Assembly: GCA_018648645.1 (NCBI GenBank)
Contig: JABGQS010000014.1
Coordinates: 1 to 64,000 of the forward strand
DNA: 64,000 bases
Source of the DNA: Clostridia bacterium
Lineage (GTDB): Bacteria; Bacillota; Clostridia; Christensenellales; SZUA-584
Reading direction: 5' to 3'
Both the position numbers and the translations under genes were made by a program. The notes beneath the pieces were generated by a model. It saw only the letters and a program-made list of their open reading frames with translations. It had not been told where the DNA came from and did not search any database. Below, one piece after another: positions 1-8,233 of this stretch (positions within the stretch are counted from its first letter, which is position 1; every line of letters starts with the position of its first letter).

Positions 1-353
1 ACAGATAGCTGCTAACCAATCAGCTGCTTAGATAAATGTAACCGAGGAATTTACACACTTATATGGACTTGACTAAATATATATATACAGGTATAGTACT
101 CCTTAATCAAAGAAAATACAAAAAATTAAATATAATCCCTTGCTTTATACAAATTATGGCCTATGCCATCATAAAAAAATACTTACATGGGTATTAATAC
201 CATATGGAGTAGTCATAAGGGCACATCACTACCTGTGGTTGCGATTACTGTATGTATCTACAAGTCATCCTGTGCTGTGCTTTCTTGACGATAACTTCAA
301 ATCGACAGGTATAAAGGATAAAAACCCCATTATGCTTCCGCTCTTTATGGTTT
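1..353. other. non-coding left edge
   Basis: No ribosome-site-preceded reading frame is visible. The DNA is A+T-rich up to about 140. From about 298 to 353 it holds a worn copy of the 147-bp repeat that follows: the text around 298-330 resembles the 'gttcgaatcggcaggcataaaa' end of the units with several changes. I see no promoter or RNA gene that I would defend here. Confidence 0.5.
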
Positions 354-797
354 CGGGATTCGCTCCGCAAGGCTTTGCCTTGCTATCACGCCCGGGCTTG
401 TGCCTGTTTCCTCCCTATTCGGTCGGAGGCACAAACCCGTTCGAATCGGCAGGCATAAAACAAAAAGCACCCCAGTAAGCAATGTATATTTACACTGTTC
501 CGGGATTCGCTCCGCAAGGCTACGCCTTGCTATCACGCCTGGGCTTGTGCCTGTTTCCTCCCTATTCGGTCGGCGGCACAAACCCGTTCGAATCGGCAGG
601 CATAAAAAGAGAAGCACCCCAGTAAGCAATGTATATTTACACTGTTCCGGGATTCGCTCCGCAAGGCTTTGCCTTGCTATCACGCCCGGGCTTGTGCCTT
701 TTCCCTCCCTATTCGGTCGGCGGCACAAACCCGTTCGAATCGGCAGGCATAAAACAAAAAGCACCCCAAAGGTAACAATTTTATATTAACTCTGGAC
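354..797. repeat. tandem array of three ~147-bp structured repeats
   Basis: Three near-identical units begin with CGGGATTCGCTCCGC at 354, 501 and 648 (periods 147, 147, 150), and a diverged fourth unit begins at 798. Each unit has a first hairpin GCAAGGC-(3 nt)-GCCTTGC whose loop varies (TTT or TAC) while the stem does not, and a second long hairpin GGGcTTGTGCC paired with GGCACAAaCCC. These are followed by a tRNA T-arm-like GTTCGAATC and an A-rich run ending AGCACCCC. That last run is also the left half of the tRNA-Arg terminator at 898-937. The array lies downstream of tRNA-Arg on the minus strand. It encodes no convincing protein. Function unknown; fixed stems with variable loops suggest structure in RNA or single-stranded DNA. 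Confidence 0.9.
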
Positions 798-897
798 CGG
801 GATTCGCTCCGCAAGGCTTTGCCTTGCTATCACGCCGGCTCGGGCATACGTGCCACTGGCACGTATGCTTGTCCTCGCGTTCGAATCCCTCCAGGCC
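798..897. repeat. diverged fourth repeat unit with perfect hairpin and mirrored tRNA-Arg tail
   Basis: The unit begins like the three upstream units up to 'tatcacgcc'. It then carries a perfect 11-bp hairpin (844-868) around the core ACGTGCCACTGGCACGT (848-864). The stretch 879-895, GTTCGAATCCCTCCAGG, is an exact inverted copy of the T-loop/acceptor end of the adjacent tRNA-Arg gene (944-960). The same 17-bp hairpin core recurs at 45467-45483, beside a mirrored tRNA-Tyr tail. Confidence 0.85.
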
Positions 898-937
898 AAA
901 AAAGAGAAGCACCCCATATGGGGTGCTTCTCTTTTTT
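898..937 (-). terminator. tRNA-Arg terminator, near-perfect 18-bp hairpin
   Basis: AAAAAAGAGAAGCACCCC and its exact inverse flank a 4-nt ATAT loop (916-919), directly after the encoded CCA of tRNA-Arg on the minus strand. Because both arms end in A/T runs it could stop transcription from either side. Confidence 0.85.
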
Positions 938-1013
938 GGCGTGCCTGGAGGGATTCGAACCCACGACCTTTTAGTTCGTAGCCAAACACTCTATCCAGCT
1001 GAGCTACAGGCAC
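937..1013 (-). tRNA. tRNA-Arg (ACG)
   Basis: The 77-nt cloverleaf on the minus strand has acceptor GTGCCTG/CAGGCAC, discriminator G and encoded CCA. The anticodon loop is CTACGAA, giving anticodon ACG (read as ICG after deamination). TadA, the deaminase that makes this inosine, is encoded at 37958-38416. The T stem GTGGG/CCCTC contains one T-T mismatch at the second pair. The 3' end is mirrored upstream (879-895). Confidence 0.95.
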
Positions 1014-1040
1014 ATACACCACGATTTTTGATGCTTTTCC

Positions 1041-1069
1041 ATTCTAATATAAACATCGGTAGATGTCAA
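1041..1069 (-). promoter_or_regulatory. promoter of tRNA-Arg
   Basis: On the minus strand TTGACA (1064-1069), a 17-bp spacer and TAGAAT (1041-1046) lie 28 bp ahead of the tRNA. Confidence 0.75.
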
Positions 1070-1088
1070 TAATAATACGATGATAATA

Positions 1089-1116
1089 TTGCTAATTGAA
1101 ATAAACGAGATATAAT
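1089..1116 (+). promoter_or_regulatory. candidate promoter of the molybdoenzyme operon
   Basis: TTGCTA, a 16-bp spacer and TATAAT (1111-1116), 43 bp before the first start codon and divergent from the tRNA-Arg promoter. Confidence 0.55.
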
Positions 1117-1158
1117 AGTACAATGCAATTATATAAAAAATAACTCTTTAGGAATCTT

Positions 1159-3666
1159 ATGATGACTAGAAAATTAGACGACCAAGAAAACCTGTGCGCC
1201 GGGTGTGATTACATGGTTAATACGTTTCACCCGATGCACTGCGGCGGCGCTTGTATGTTGAAGCTGCACATGAAGGACGGCGATGTCAGCAAGGTTACTT
1301 CTGCCGGAGATATACCTCGGCAAGGTTCATATGAGCATGATGAGTCGCTGGTGCCGATGCAGCGGCGTGCGTGCCTTTTGGGGCTGTCAGAAAAAAGACG
1401 CATATACGCTCCTGACAGACTCAAATACCCTTTGATGCAAACAAAACAAAGGGGCGATATAAGTGGATTTAAGCGCATATCGTGGGAGCAGGCGCTGGAT
1501 ACCGTTGCGGGCTGGTATAAGCAGATGATTGTGCGCAAAGATTCGCTCGGTTATTTGCCGATATGGGATGAAGGAGGGCTTGCCCCGTATCTTGGTACAT
1601 ATCTAAAGCGTTTCGGAAATCCTTCGGCAGGGAATGTGCAGGCCGCGATGTACGGCGCAATCGGCGATTATTATAATGTGATTGGAAACCCTGTTTTAGA
1701 TATGCTGAACGCTAGGTATATTGTAGTTTGGGCAAATGACAACGTTGCTGCGTTTCCGGTATCGTCATTTATTATGATGAAAGCTAAGGAAGCGGGAATC
1801 CCGATTACAGTTGTGGATTGCAGGTACACCGACACGGCATCCACGATGGCTACGGGAGAGGGCGAAGTACCGCGTCATTTATGCGTACGCCCGGGCACCG
1901 ACGGCGCTTTGATGGCGGCTATGTGCAACGTTATCTATCGAAAAAATCTGCACGATGAGAAGTTTATAAAGCAACATTGCTTTGGTTTCTATAAGAACGA
2001 CACGGTTGTCAGCAGATCAAAGAAGCGACATCCCATAACAAATGAACCGTATAAAGGACAAACGTTTACTGTGCCGCAAGGCTTGTCGTTTGTCGAGTAT
2101 CTAGATGAGCTGCAAGAGGAACACGGCGGGTACGAAGGTGTTTTAAACTGGGCGCAAAAACTCACTGGTGTGTCGAGCGTTGATATCGAGAACTTTGCAA
2201 TTCACTATGCAACGGCTGATCCGACATTTTTGTTCACGAGATATACGGGCGCACAGCGTACAAACAACGGTATGTACTTTTCGTGGATGTTGATTGCTCT
2301 GTCTGCAATGACAGGCAATATCAATAAGCGCGGAGGCGGCTTTGGCGAAGTCAGCATGAGCGACGGTTATAAAATCGAAATGCAGAATCCACGCGAGCAC
2401 TCACGAGCAAAGGAATATGAGCCAATACTGTTTTCCGGGTTTCGGCACAGCGATGTGCTGCTTAGCGGAAGTGACGGACGTACAAAAGCGCAGCTTCGAG
2501 ACGATGTGATGCAGATGAACGGGATTGACCTTGGAGAAGATGCGCAGCTTTGTCTTGAAATGTACGTTAGAGGCGCTGTCGGCGGCGATGTAATGAACTC
2601 TACTCAAAACGTTAACAAAAGCAAAATTGCGTGGAAGCGGTTTAAGCACGTCGTTTCGTATGAGCGCTTTTTGACTTCGACGGCATCTTGGTCAGATATC
2701 GTGCTGCCGACTGTAGCCAATTTTGAGGAATCATATTTTAACTCTCAGGTTGTTTCGGACAGCTTTGTGGTAAACGGTCCGATTGAGCCAATGTATGAAG
2801 CGAAGCCTGACGAGTGGATAAACGAGCAGATTGCCAAGAGGCTTGATATTGACTACGTGCGCAAACGCAAGCCGGGCAAGAAGGCGATGAAGAAGCAGTG
2901 GGAGAAAGCCAAAGTTCCAAAAGAGTATTTGCAAATCAATCCGAAGTTCAAAAAACCCGAGTTTGATGAGCTTGTTGAAGCGGGCAGCTTGCAGCTTCCT
3001 GTGCCGCCGGAGAAGTCGCTGATTCACACAGCCAAGATAAGGCAGGGGGAGTTTGACACGGATACAGGAAGAATCAATTTCTATTCGCCTTATTTTGCCC
3101 AGCGAGGCCGCGCGGTTCTAAAAAGTCCGAGAGTACGTTATGTGCCGCTTAAAGGCGGATACGAGCATGTATTGGAGAACGGCGGGGTAGTTGGTGCAAA
3201 GAATATAAAGTACATGCTGCAGTTCATTACGCCGCATGTGCGTCAAAGAGCGCTGTCAACGTATGGCAACATGCCTGTTGTGCAAGAACAACACGTACAC
3301 GCTGTAGAAATATCGGAAGTTGATGCAGACACGCGCGATATAGCTGACGGCGACATTGTTTACGTGTTTACCGATTTTGGGTGCATCAAGCTGCCTGCAA
3401 AGCTGACGAAGCGCATTATGCCCGGTGTCGTGTCGATTGGTCAGGGCATGTGGTATAGGGCGAGCAAGAGCGAAACGTATGAAGTGTGGCTGGATATAAA
3501 AGGTGAAGGCAACCCGGAGAAGCACGTAGTGCCTGTCGATATTGGCGGTTGTGTCAATACGATATCAAAAGATAGGAACTGCGGTATACTCGACCCGTTC
3601 TTCGAGGGGATGGGGCTGAACGCAGGCGGAGAGCTTTGCGAGATCAGCAAAGATAAACCAATATAG
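1159..3666 (+). CDS. molybdopterin oxidoreductase, DMSO reductase family, catalytic subunit
   Basis: 835 residues with the fold markers of bis-molybdopterin-guanine-dinucleotide enzymes: an N-terminal iron-sulphur site, RISWEQALD near residue 113, a central molybdopterin region, and a C-terminal cofactor-binding domain. The cluster site reads H24-x3-C28-x3-C32 with a fourth ligand at C72 in RRACLLG. His in the first place is the NarG-type arrangement, whereas DmsA has Cys. C13 and C16 lie just before and could be alternative ligands. GDYYN near residue 173 is a possible position for the metal ligand, but I cannot fix it. There is no twin-arginine signal and no anchor or TorD chaperone gene nearby, so a soluble cytoplasmic reductase or dehydrogenase is inferred; the substrate is unknown. 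The ferredoxin subunit follows after 21 bp. Start: ATG1159, with ATG1162 as an alternative. Confidence 0.85.
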   Translation: MMTRKLDDQENLCAGCDYMVNTFHPMHCGGACMLKLHMKDGDVSKVTSAGDIPRQGSYEHDESLVPMQRRACLLGLSEKRRIYAPDRLKYPLMQTKQRGDISGFKRISWEQALDTVAGWYKQMIVRKDSLGYLPIWDEGGLAPYLGTYLKRFGNPSAGNVQAAMYGAIGDYYNVIGNPVLDMLNARYIVVWANDNVAAFPVSSFIMMKAKEAGIPITVVDCRYTDTASTMATGEGEVPRHLCVRPGTDGALMAAMCNVIYRKNLHDEKFIKQHCFGFYKNDTVVSRSKKRHPITNEPYKGQTFTVPQGLSFVEYLDELQEEHGGYEGVLNWAQKLTGVSSVDIENFAIHYATADPTFLFTRYTGAQRTNNGMYFSWMLIALSAMTGNINKRGGGFGEVSMSDGYKIEMQNPREHSRAKEYEPILFSGFRHSDVLLSGSDGRTKAQLRDDVMQMNGIDLGEDAQLCLEMYVRGAVGGDVMNSTQNVNKSKIAWKRFKHVVSYERFLTSTASWSDIVLPTVANFEESYFNSQVVSDSFVVNGPIEPMYEAKPDEWINEQIAKRLDIDYVRKRKPGKKAMKKQWEKAKVPKEYLQINPKFKKPEFDELVEAGSLQLPVPPEKSLIHTAKIRQGEFDTDTGRINFYSPYFAQRGRAVLKSPRVRYVPLKGGYEHVLENGGVVGAKNIKYMLQFITPHVRQRALSTYGNMPVVQEQHVHAVEISEVDADTRDIADGDIVYVFTDFGCIKLPAKLTKRIMPGVVSIGQGMWYRASKSETYEVWLDIKGEGNPEKHVVPVDIGGCVNTISKDRNCGILDPFFEGMGLNAGGELCEISKDKPI

Positions 3667-3687
3667 AAATGAAAGCAGGAGACTAAG

Positions 3688-4413
3688 TTGGAACAATGGG
3701 GTTTTTATTTTGACCAGACACGATGTGTCGGGTGCAAGGCTTGTGTGATCGCGTGCAAATCTTGGAACGAGGACAAAAGGGGTGATGCGCTTATCAACCC
3801 CGAGTTGAGCTGGATTGAAAACGATAAGTATGCCGAGCCGCGCGACTTAGAAAACCCAACCGACAGCGATGGCAGCCTGAATTTCGAAGAGAACAGTAAG
3901 TATCACATGAAGGAGAATTGGAGAAATGTCACCACGCAGGAGTACGGCACAGTTTTGCCGAACGTGGACGTGCTGCATTTGAGTATATCCTGCCACCACT
4001 GCGCAAAGCCAGCCTGCACTGCCGTGTGTCCAACGCATTTTGTATACAAGGACAGCGACAAAGGTCTAGTGCGCACCGATCCGCAAAAGCCGTGTTTGTC
4101 GTGCAGAGCTTGCCAAAGAAACTGCCCGTGGAAAAGCCCGCAGTTCTATGATGATTATATTGACGTAGGCGAATCATCTGAGAGGATAAGGATGACGAAG
4201 TGTACGCTGTGTGTTGAGCGCATAGGCGAAGGACTAAAGCCCGCGTGTGTTGCAGCGTGCCCGATGCGCGCGCTAGATGCCGGACCGATTGAGCAGCTTA
4301 AAGCGAAGTACACGCAGCATAGTGAAAGCGTCCGTAATTTTGAGAGTGACGAGAAATCAATGAGCTATAAGCCAAACATTATTTTTAAGAAGAAAGAGAT
4401 TAAGTCACGATGA
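3688..4413 (+). CDS. four-cluster ferredoxin subunit (DmsB/NrfC/NarH-like)
   Basis: 241 residues with four Cys groups: CVGCKACVIAC near residue 13, CHHCAKPACTAVCP near 95, CLSCRACQRNCP near 133, and CTLCVERIG followed by CVAACP near 170-190. This is the electron-transfer subunit that pairs with DMSO-reductase-family catalytic subunits and passes electrons through [4Fe-4S] clusters. It starts with TTG after AGGAGAC, 21 bp behind the catalytic gene, and overlaps mobA by 4 bp (ATGA), so the three genes are one operon. The usual third, membrane-bound quinol-oxidising subunit is missing. The electron partner may therefore be soluble. Confidence 0.9.
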   Translation: MEQWGFYFDQTRCVGCKACVIACKSWNEDKRGDALINPELSWIENDKYAEPRDLENPTDSDGSLNFEENSKYHMKENWRNVTTQEYGTVLPNVDVLHLSISCHHCAKPACTAVCPTHFVYKDSDKGLVRTDPQKPCLSCRACQRNCPWKSPQFYDDYIDVGESSERIRMTKCTLCVERIGEGLKPACVAACPMRALDAGPIEQLKAKYTQHSESVRNFESDEKSMSYKPNIIFKKKEIKSR

Positions 4414-4967
4414 CCGGTATTATATTAGCCGGAGGCAAAGCCACGCGCATGGGGCAAGACAAAGCGCGCATCGTAATCGACGGAAGGGCTATAATCGACT
4501 CTGCGATAGCCGTGCTTGCGCCGCTGTTTAGTGAAGTGATTATCGTCAGCAATTCTGCGCAAAAGTATGCGTATACAAATCTGTGCGTTGTGAAAGACGA
4601 TTTTGCGGACAAAGGAGTGCTTGGCGGCATATACACCGGATTGAAGCGTGCGAGCTGTGACAAATGCTTTGTAACGGCGTGCGACATGCCGTATATTGAG
4701 AAAGACCTCGTTGCTCATTTGATGAGTTATGACGGCTATGACGTTGTAGTGCCGGTCGTGAACGGCTACTACGAGCCGCTGCTGGCACAGTACTCGAAGA
4801 ACTGCTTGAGTAGAATAGAGAAAGCGTTGGAGGAAGGCAATTTAAAGGTATCGGATTTCTATGAAGGATTAAATGTGAAGGAAGTTGGCGAGGAAGAGAT
4901 TAGCATGTTTGATAAGAAACTAAGGTCATTTGTGAATATGAATACGCCGCATGATTTGAAGCTTTAG
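4410..4967 (+). CDS. mobA: molybdenum cofactor guanylyltransferase MobA
   Basis: 185 residues, the usual MobA length. The N-terminal nucleotide-binding motif ILAGGKATRMGQDKA is diagnostic, with the conserved VTACDMPY further on. It transfers GMP from GTP to molybdopterin, making the guanine dinucleotide form used by DMSO-reductase-family enzymes. Its 4-bp overlap with the ferredoxin gene ties it to the oxidoreductase at 1159-3666. It is distinct from the cytidylyltransferase-like protein at 27759-28343, which would serve the xanthine dehydrogenases. Confidence 0.92.
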   Translation: MTGIILAGGKATRMGQDKARIVIDGRAIIDSAIAVLAPLFSEVIIVSNSAQKYAYTNLCVVKDDFADKGVLGGIYTGLKRASCDKCFVTACDMPYIEKDLVAHLMSYDGYDVVVPVVNGYYEPLLAQYSKNCLSRIEKALEEGNLKVSDFYEGLNVKEVGEEEISMFDKKLRSFVNMNTPHDLKL

Positions 4968-4994
4968 AGCTTAAACACGGCAACTTGGTATACA

Positions 4995-5027
4995 AAAGGA
5001 GCAATCGAGAATTCTACTGCTCCTTTA
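4995..5027. terminator. bidirectional terminator between mobA and the SPFH gene
   Basis: AAAAGGAGCA and TGCTCCTTTA form the stem around a 14-nt loop, between two convergent genes. Confidence 0.75.
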
Positions 5028-5057
5028 TAATATTGAAATACTGTTAGCTATACTATG

Positions 5058-6023
5058 TTACTCCGAAGCTTGCTCTGTTGGTGCGGGTGTTGGCGCAGGT
5101 GTCGGCTCCGGTGTCGGTGTTGGGTCCATAGATTCCGCTACGTCCTGCAAATCACCGAGGTCAAGCAATACGCCGCCCGAGCCGTCCGACATGTAGATCG
5201 GCAATATACCGTTCCACTTCTTAATCCATTCAAGCTCTAAGATTTCAGGATTCTCTGAAATCGCCGCTGCCAGTATCTCTTTCTCTTTGGCTTCAGCTTC
5301 TGCTTGTATGATGCGCGTCTCTGCTTCAATCTCCGCCCTTGTTCTGCGCTGTTCGGCGGTTTCGCCGGCTTTCTTTTCTACAGCCTCGTCGCGAATCGCC
5401 TGCTCGATTTGCTCGCCGCCGTCGGTGTCGAGGAACGTTATTGAGTGAAGATGCAACCCGTTGTCTTCAAAACGCGTTGTCAGGAAATCTTCGATTTTCT
5501 TGTACACCTGCGAACGCTTATCGCCCAAGATCTCAATAATGTTGTAATCGATCATTGCACCGTCAATCGCGCGCTGTGCTGAAGGGCGCACAAGTGTGGA
5601 GTTGATGTTGTCTAGTGACCTGAACTTCTGGAATACGTCAACAGCCTTTGTCGGATCCACGTAATACTTGACGTCGATGGAAATAGTCAGATACTGCGAG
5701 TCCTTTGTTTGACCGTGAAGGTTATCAAGCGTGTTCGTTTGGACTTCTGTTGATATGTGATATACGGTATCAAACGGTCCTTTTGCTTTGATTCCTTCGT
5801 TAAGCACGACTTCCTGCACACCGCCCGAGAACGGTGAGTAAACGATGCCTACGTTGTTTGCGGGCACGACGGTAAAGAACGCAGGGATAGCGAGCAGTAT
5901 ACCGAGCGCAGCCAGCCATTGCTTGGGGTTTGTCTTCCACCCAAGGTTCCCATTCACCTTTTTGATACCTGCGACAACAAAGATAACGAGTATCAGAATC
6001 GCAGATAGAATAATAAATGTCAT
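5058..6023 (-). CDS. SPFH/prohibitin-family membrane protein
   Basis: 321 residues. Two hydrophobic segments (about 3-20 and 36-53) are followed by a prohibitin/SPFH domain (about 55-220: VYSPFSGGVQEVVLNEG, then RPSAQRAIDGAM and the NGLHLHSITFLD strand). A coiled coil rich in Glu/Ala/Arg spans about 215-262 (EQRRTRAEIEAETR). The last 25 residues are a Pro/Thr repeat (TPTPEPTPAPTPAPT). Family members form membrane-associated ring assemblies that organise membrane domains or chaperone membrane proteases; the client here is unknown. It is monocistronic with AGGAGAAATACT before the ATG. Confidence 0.85.
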   Translation of the reverse strand: MTFIILSAILILVIFVVAGIKKVNGNLGWKTNPKQWLAALGILLAIPAFFTVVPANNVGIVYSPFSGGVQEVVLNEGIKAKGPFDTVYHISTEVQTNTLDNLHGQTKDSQYLTISIDVKYYVDPTKAVDVFQKFRSLDNINSTLVRPSAQRAIDGAMIDYNIIEILGDKRSQVYKKIEDFLTTRFEDNGLHLHSITFLDTDGGEQIEQAIRDEAVEKKAGETAEQRRTRAEIEAETRIIQAEAEAKEKEILAAAISENPEILELEWIKKWNGILPIYMSDGSGGVLLDLGDLQDVAESMDPTPTPEPTPAPTPAPTEQASE

Positions 6024-6198
6024 AGTATTTCTCCTTTATTTGATAGTCCACATTATATTACATATTGATAGTGAATAAAAGTGAAACTTCTGTAAACGAT
6101 AGCTGCGCATGCGCGATTTGTGAACAGAGCGTAAAAAAGCAAATAGAAATTTGAGAAAAGAGTTTGGTCGTGGTAATATAGGAAATGGTGAAAAAATA

Positions 6199-7065
6199 AT
6201 GTTTGGATATGTACAGCCATTGCAGCCCGAGCTCAAGGTAAAGGAACAGCAAGCCTATAAGGGTTATTATTGCGGGCTTTGCAAGGCGATAAAAGAAAAA
6301 TATACCAACACAGCGCGATTTATGTTAAGCTACGATTGTGCTGTGCTTATGCTGTTGCTTGGCTCTATGAGTGAGGAAGTACCAGAGGTCGTGCAGGAGC
6401 GATGTGCAGCAAATCCGCTGAAGCGAAAGACTGTTGTGCGCAGCGAGGTGGGCGAGTATGCGGCGGCGATAAACGTGATGCTCGGCTATGGCAAAGTGGA
6501 AGACACGTACGTGGACGACAAGAAGTTTTATGCGCGCATTCTGATGGGTGTATACAAGCGCGTGAACAGCAAGGCGTCAAGTGAATACGAAGCGTTGGCG
6601 GACGAGTTTGCAATGCGGATGAGTAATTTGAGGGAACTGGAGCGCAGCAAAAGCGACAATATCGACGCAGTGTCGGGCGAGTTCGCTAAGCTATTGGCGG
6701 CGGTGTTCAGCATGGCGCCGTTCGAGTTTATGGACGAGCGCGCGAAAAAGGCGATGTGGCACTTTGGGTATAACCTTGGGCGCTGGATATACATCGCAGA
6801 TGCTGTGGACGACATATTAGAGGACGAGACACAGGGCAGTTACAATGTGTATTTGCAGCGCGAATACAGCGATATAGAGGCGCACAGGCAAAACATTATC
6901 GAGGAAGCGCGCTTTAACTTGCACTACTCGCTTTCAGAGGCGTGCAAAGCGTACGAGCTGCTGGACATAAAGCGGGACAAGGAGTTGCTTGATAACATTA
7001 TGTATTTGGGTCTCGCAAAAAAAACTGAGGACATATTAAAGGGGGACATGAATGGATCCGTATAA
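6199..7065 (+). CDS. DUF5685-family protein
   Basis: 288 residues beginning [16 protein letters not shown] and [16 protein letters not shown], the recognisable start of the DUF5685 family, whose function is unknown. The protein is mostly helical, with no signal peptide or membrane span. A Cys pair (C-G-L-C near residue 27) could bind metal. I chose ATG6199 because the family begins at this MFGYV; the upstream in-frame codons add a basic, unconserved stretch. The ribosome site is weak (GGTGA). It overlaps the next gene, a J-domain protein, by 14 bp, so the two are translationally coupled. Confidence 0.75.
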   Translation: MFGYVQPLQPELKVKEQQAYKGYYCGLCKAIKEKYTNTARFMLSYDCAVLMLLLGSMSEEVPEVVQERCAANPLKRKTVVRSEVGEYAAAINVMLGYGKVEDTYVDDKKFYARILMGVYKRVNSKASSEYEALADEFAMRMSNLRELERSKSDNIDAVSGEFAKLLAAVFSMAPFEFMDERAKKAMWHFGYNLGRWIYIADAVDDILEDETQGSYNVYLQREYSDIEAHRQNIIEEARFNLHYSLSEACKAYELLDIKRDKELLDNIMYLGLAKKTEDILKGDMNGSV

Positions 7066-7681
7066 AGTTTTGGGGGTCAGACGGTCGGATTCGGACGATC
7101 ACATTAAATCTGCCTATAGGAAACTGGCAAAGAAATATCATCCTGATAAATATCGAGGTCACGATTTGGAAGACCTCGCTAACGAAAAAATTAAGGAAAT
7201 CAACTTGGCGTATGATATGGTTCAAGGCGAGCGTGGGACCGGTCCAAACAGCACCAGAGGACCCTCGAACACGCGAGGTCCAGGCTCGAGCTATACGGGA
7301 AGCAGAACCGGCAGCAAGGCCAGTTATGCAAGGATTCGGCAGATGATACAAGTAGGCAATCTATCGCAGGCGGATGCGGAGCTTGACGCTATGGGCAATC
7401 ACGATGCTGAATGGCATTATTTAAAAGGTGTGGTTTTGCAGCGCAAGGGCTGGTACGACGGCGCGCGTCAGCACTTTACAAATGCACGCAATATGAACCC
7501 CAACAACCCCGAATATGCAAGCGCGTGGAACAACGTGAACAAGAACGCCACGAGCTATGCACAAACGCAGTACGGCAACCAAACCAGCGGTGACGGCGGA
7601 TGCAGCGTGTGCAACATATGCGCAGGGCTGATTTGCGCTGACTGCTGCTGCGATTGTATGGGCGGCGGAGGGTGCTGCTAA
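7052..7681 (+). CDS. J-domain co-chaperone with Cys-rich tail
   Basis: 209 residues. The N-terminal J domain (about 1-60) has the HPD triad in [10 protein letters not shown], which stimulates DnaK ATPase. A Gly/Ser/Thr/Arg-rich linker (about 66-90) follows, then a short helical repeat segment ([20 protein letters not shown] and a TPR-like [20 protein letters not shown]). The tail is packed with cysteines ([18 protein letters not shown]), probably for metal binding or acylation. DnaJ's own zinc-finger and substrate domains are absent, so this is a specialised J protein. It is coupled to the DUF5685 gene. ATG7052 follows AAAGGGGGAC. Confidence 0.85.
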   Translation: MDPYKVLGVRRSDSDDHIKSAYRKLAKKYHPDKYRGHDLEDLANEKIKEINLAYDMVQGERGTGPNSTRGPSNTRGPGSSYTGSRTGSKASYARIRQMIQVGNLSQADAELDAMGNHDAEWHYLKGVVLQRKGWYDGARQHFTNARNMNPNNPEYASAWNNVNKNATSYAQTQYGNQTSGDGGCSVCNICAGLICADCCCDCMGGGGCC

Positions 7682-7705
7682 CAGAACATTTTTGGAGGAG
7701 GGCTA

Positions 7706-8233
7706 ATGCCTCGATTTAAACACACAGCTCACAGAATCAGCTTGACGGCGATGTTTGTAACAATGTCGCTGCTGTTTCTGTACCTTTCCTCAATTATACC
7801 TGTTATGCGAATCACGTTTTACTTTCTTAGCTCTGTTTTCATCATGGGCATATTGCTGGAAGACGAAGTCGGGTTAGCGTTCCTTATGTTTGCTGCGGTG
7901 TCGTTGTTGTCGCTGCTGCTGATGCCGTTTACCAAATCGCTGCCGTACATACTGTTCTTTGGACATTACGGCATCGGTAAATACTTCATCGAAAAGAACA
8001 TCAAAGACAAAATCGTGAGATACGTGCTAAAGCTGCTTTATTACAACATCGCGGTTTTCCTCATATTTTTGCTGGCACGAGCGTTCTTTACAGAGGACAT
8101 ATTAAGCTCCGGGCTGCCGCTCTGGGTGATTATCATAATAGCAGAGGTCGCGTTTGTGGCTTATGACTATATTTATACTAAGGTGACGGGGTACTATTTT
8201 AATAGTATTAGGCGGCTGCTGATAAAGAGTTAG
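7706..8233 (+). CDS. polytopic membrane protein, unknown function
   Basis: 175 residues, mostly hydrophobic, with about five membrane spans. The start MPRFKHTAHRISLTAMFVTMSLLFLYLSS recalls small integral membrane proteins of substrate-capture or regulatory type, but I cannot name a family. A basic cytoplasmic loop KYFIEKNIKDK lies near the middle. GGAGGAGGGCTA precedes ATG7706. It lies 25 bp after the J-domain gene and may belong to the same operon. Its stop overlaps the convergent YdcF-like gene by 4 bp. Confidence 0.6.
   Translation: MPRFKHTAHRISLTAMFVTMSLLFLYLSSIIPVMRITFYFLSSVFIMGILLEDEVGLAFLMFAAVSLLSLLLMPFTKSLPYILFFGHYGIGKYFIEKNIKDKIVRYVLKLLYYNIAVFLIFLLARAFFTEDILSSGLPLWVIIIIAEVAFVAYDYIYTKVTGYYFNSIRRLLIKS

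Noticed and set aside
140-478. A 112-residue frame at the left edge
   Set aside because: No ribosome site, mixed repeat content and no protein-like pattern.
345-789. Long open frames on both strands through the 147-bp array
   Set aside because: The period is a multiple of three, so any frame open in one unit is open in all. Both strands are open, no ribosome site exists, and stem conservation explains the sequence better.
354-797. CRISPR array
   Set aside because: Units are contiguous with near-identical content and no unique 30-40-bp spacers; no cas genes.
354-797. Integron attC array
   Set aside because: No integrase, no cassette genes, and the hairpin layout differs from attC.
786-1072. 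Frames around tRNA-Arg (for example one containing GIRTHDLLVRSQTLYPAEL)
   Set aside because: This is the well-known false translation of a tRNA gene on the opposite strand.
1159-3666. Selenocysteine (UGA) in the molybdoenzyme
   Set aside because: The frame is open throughout, without internal UGA or an adjacent stem-loop I could defend.
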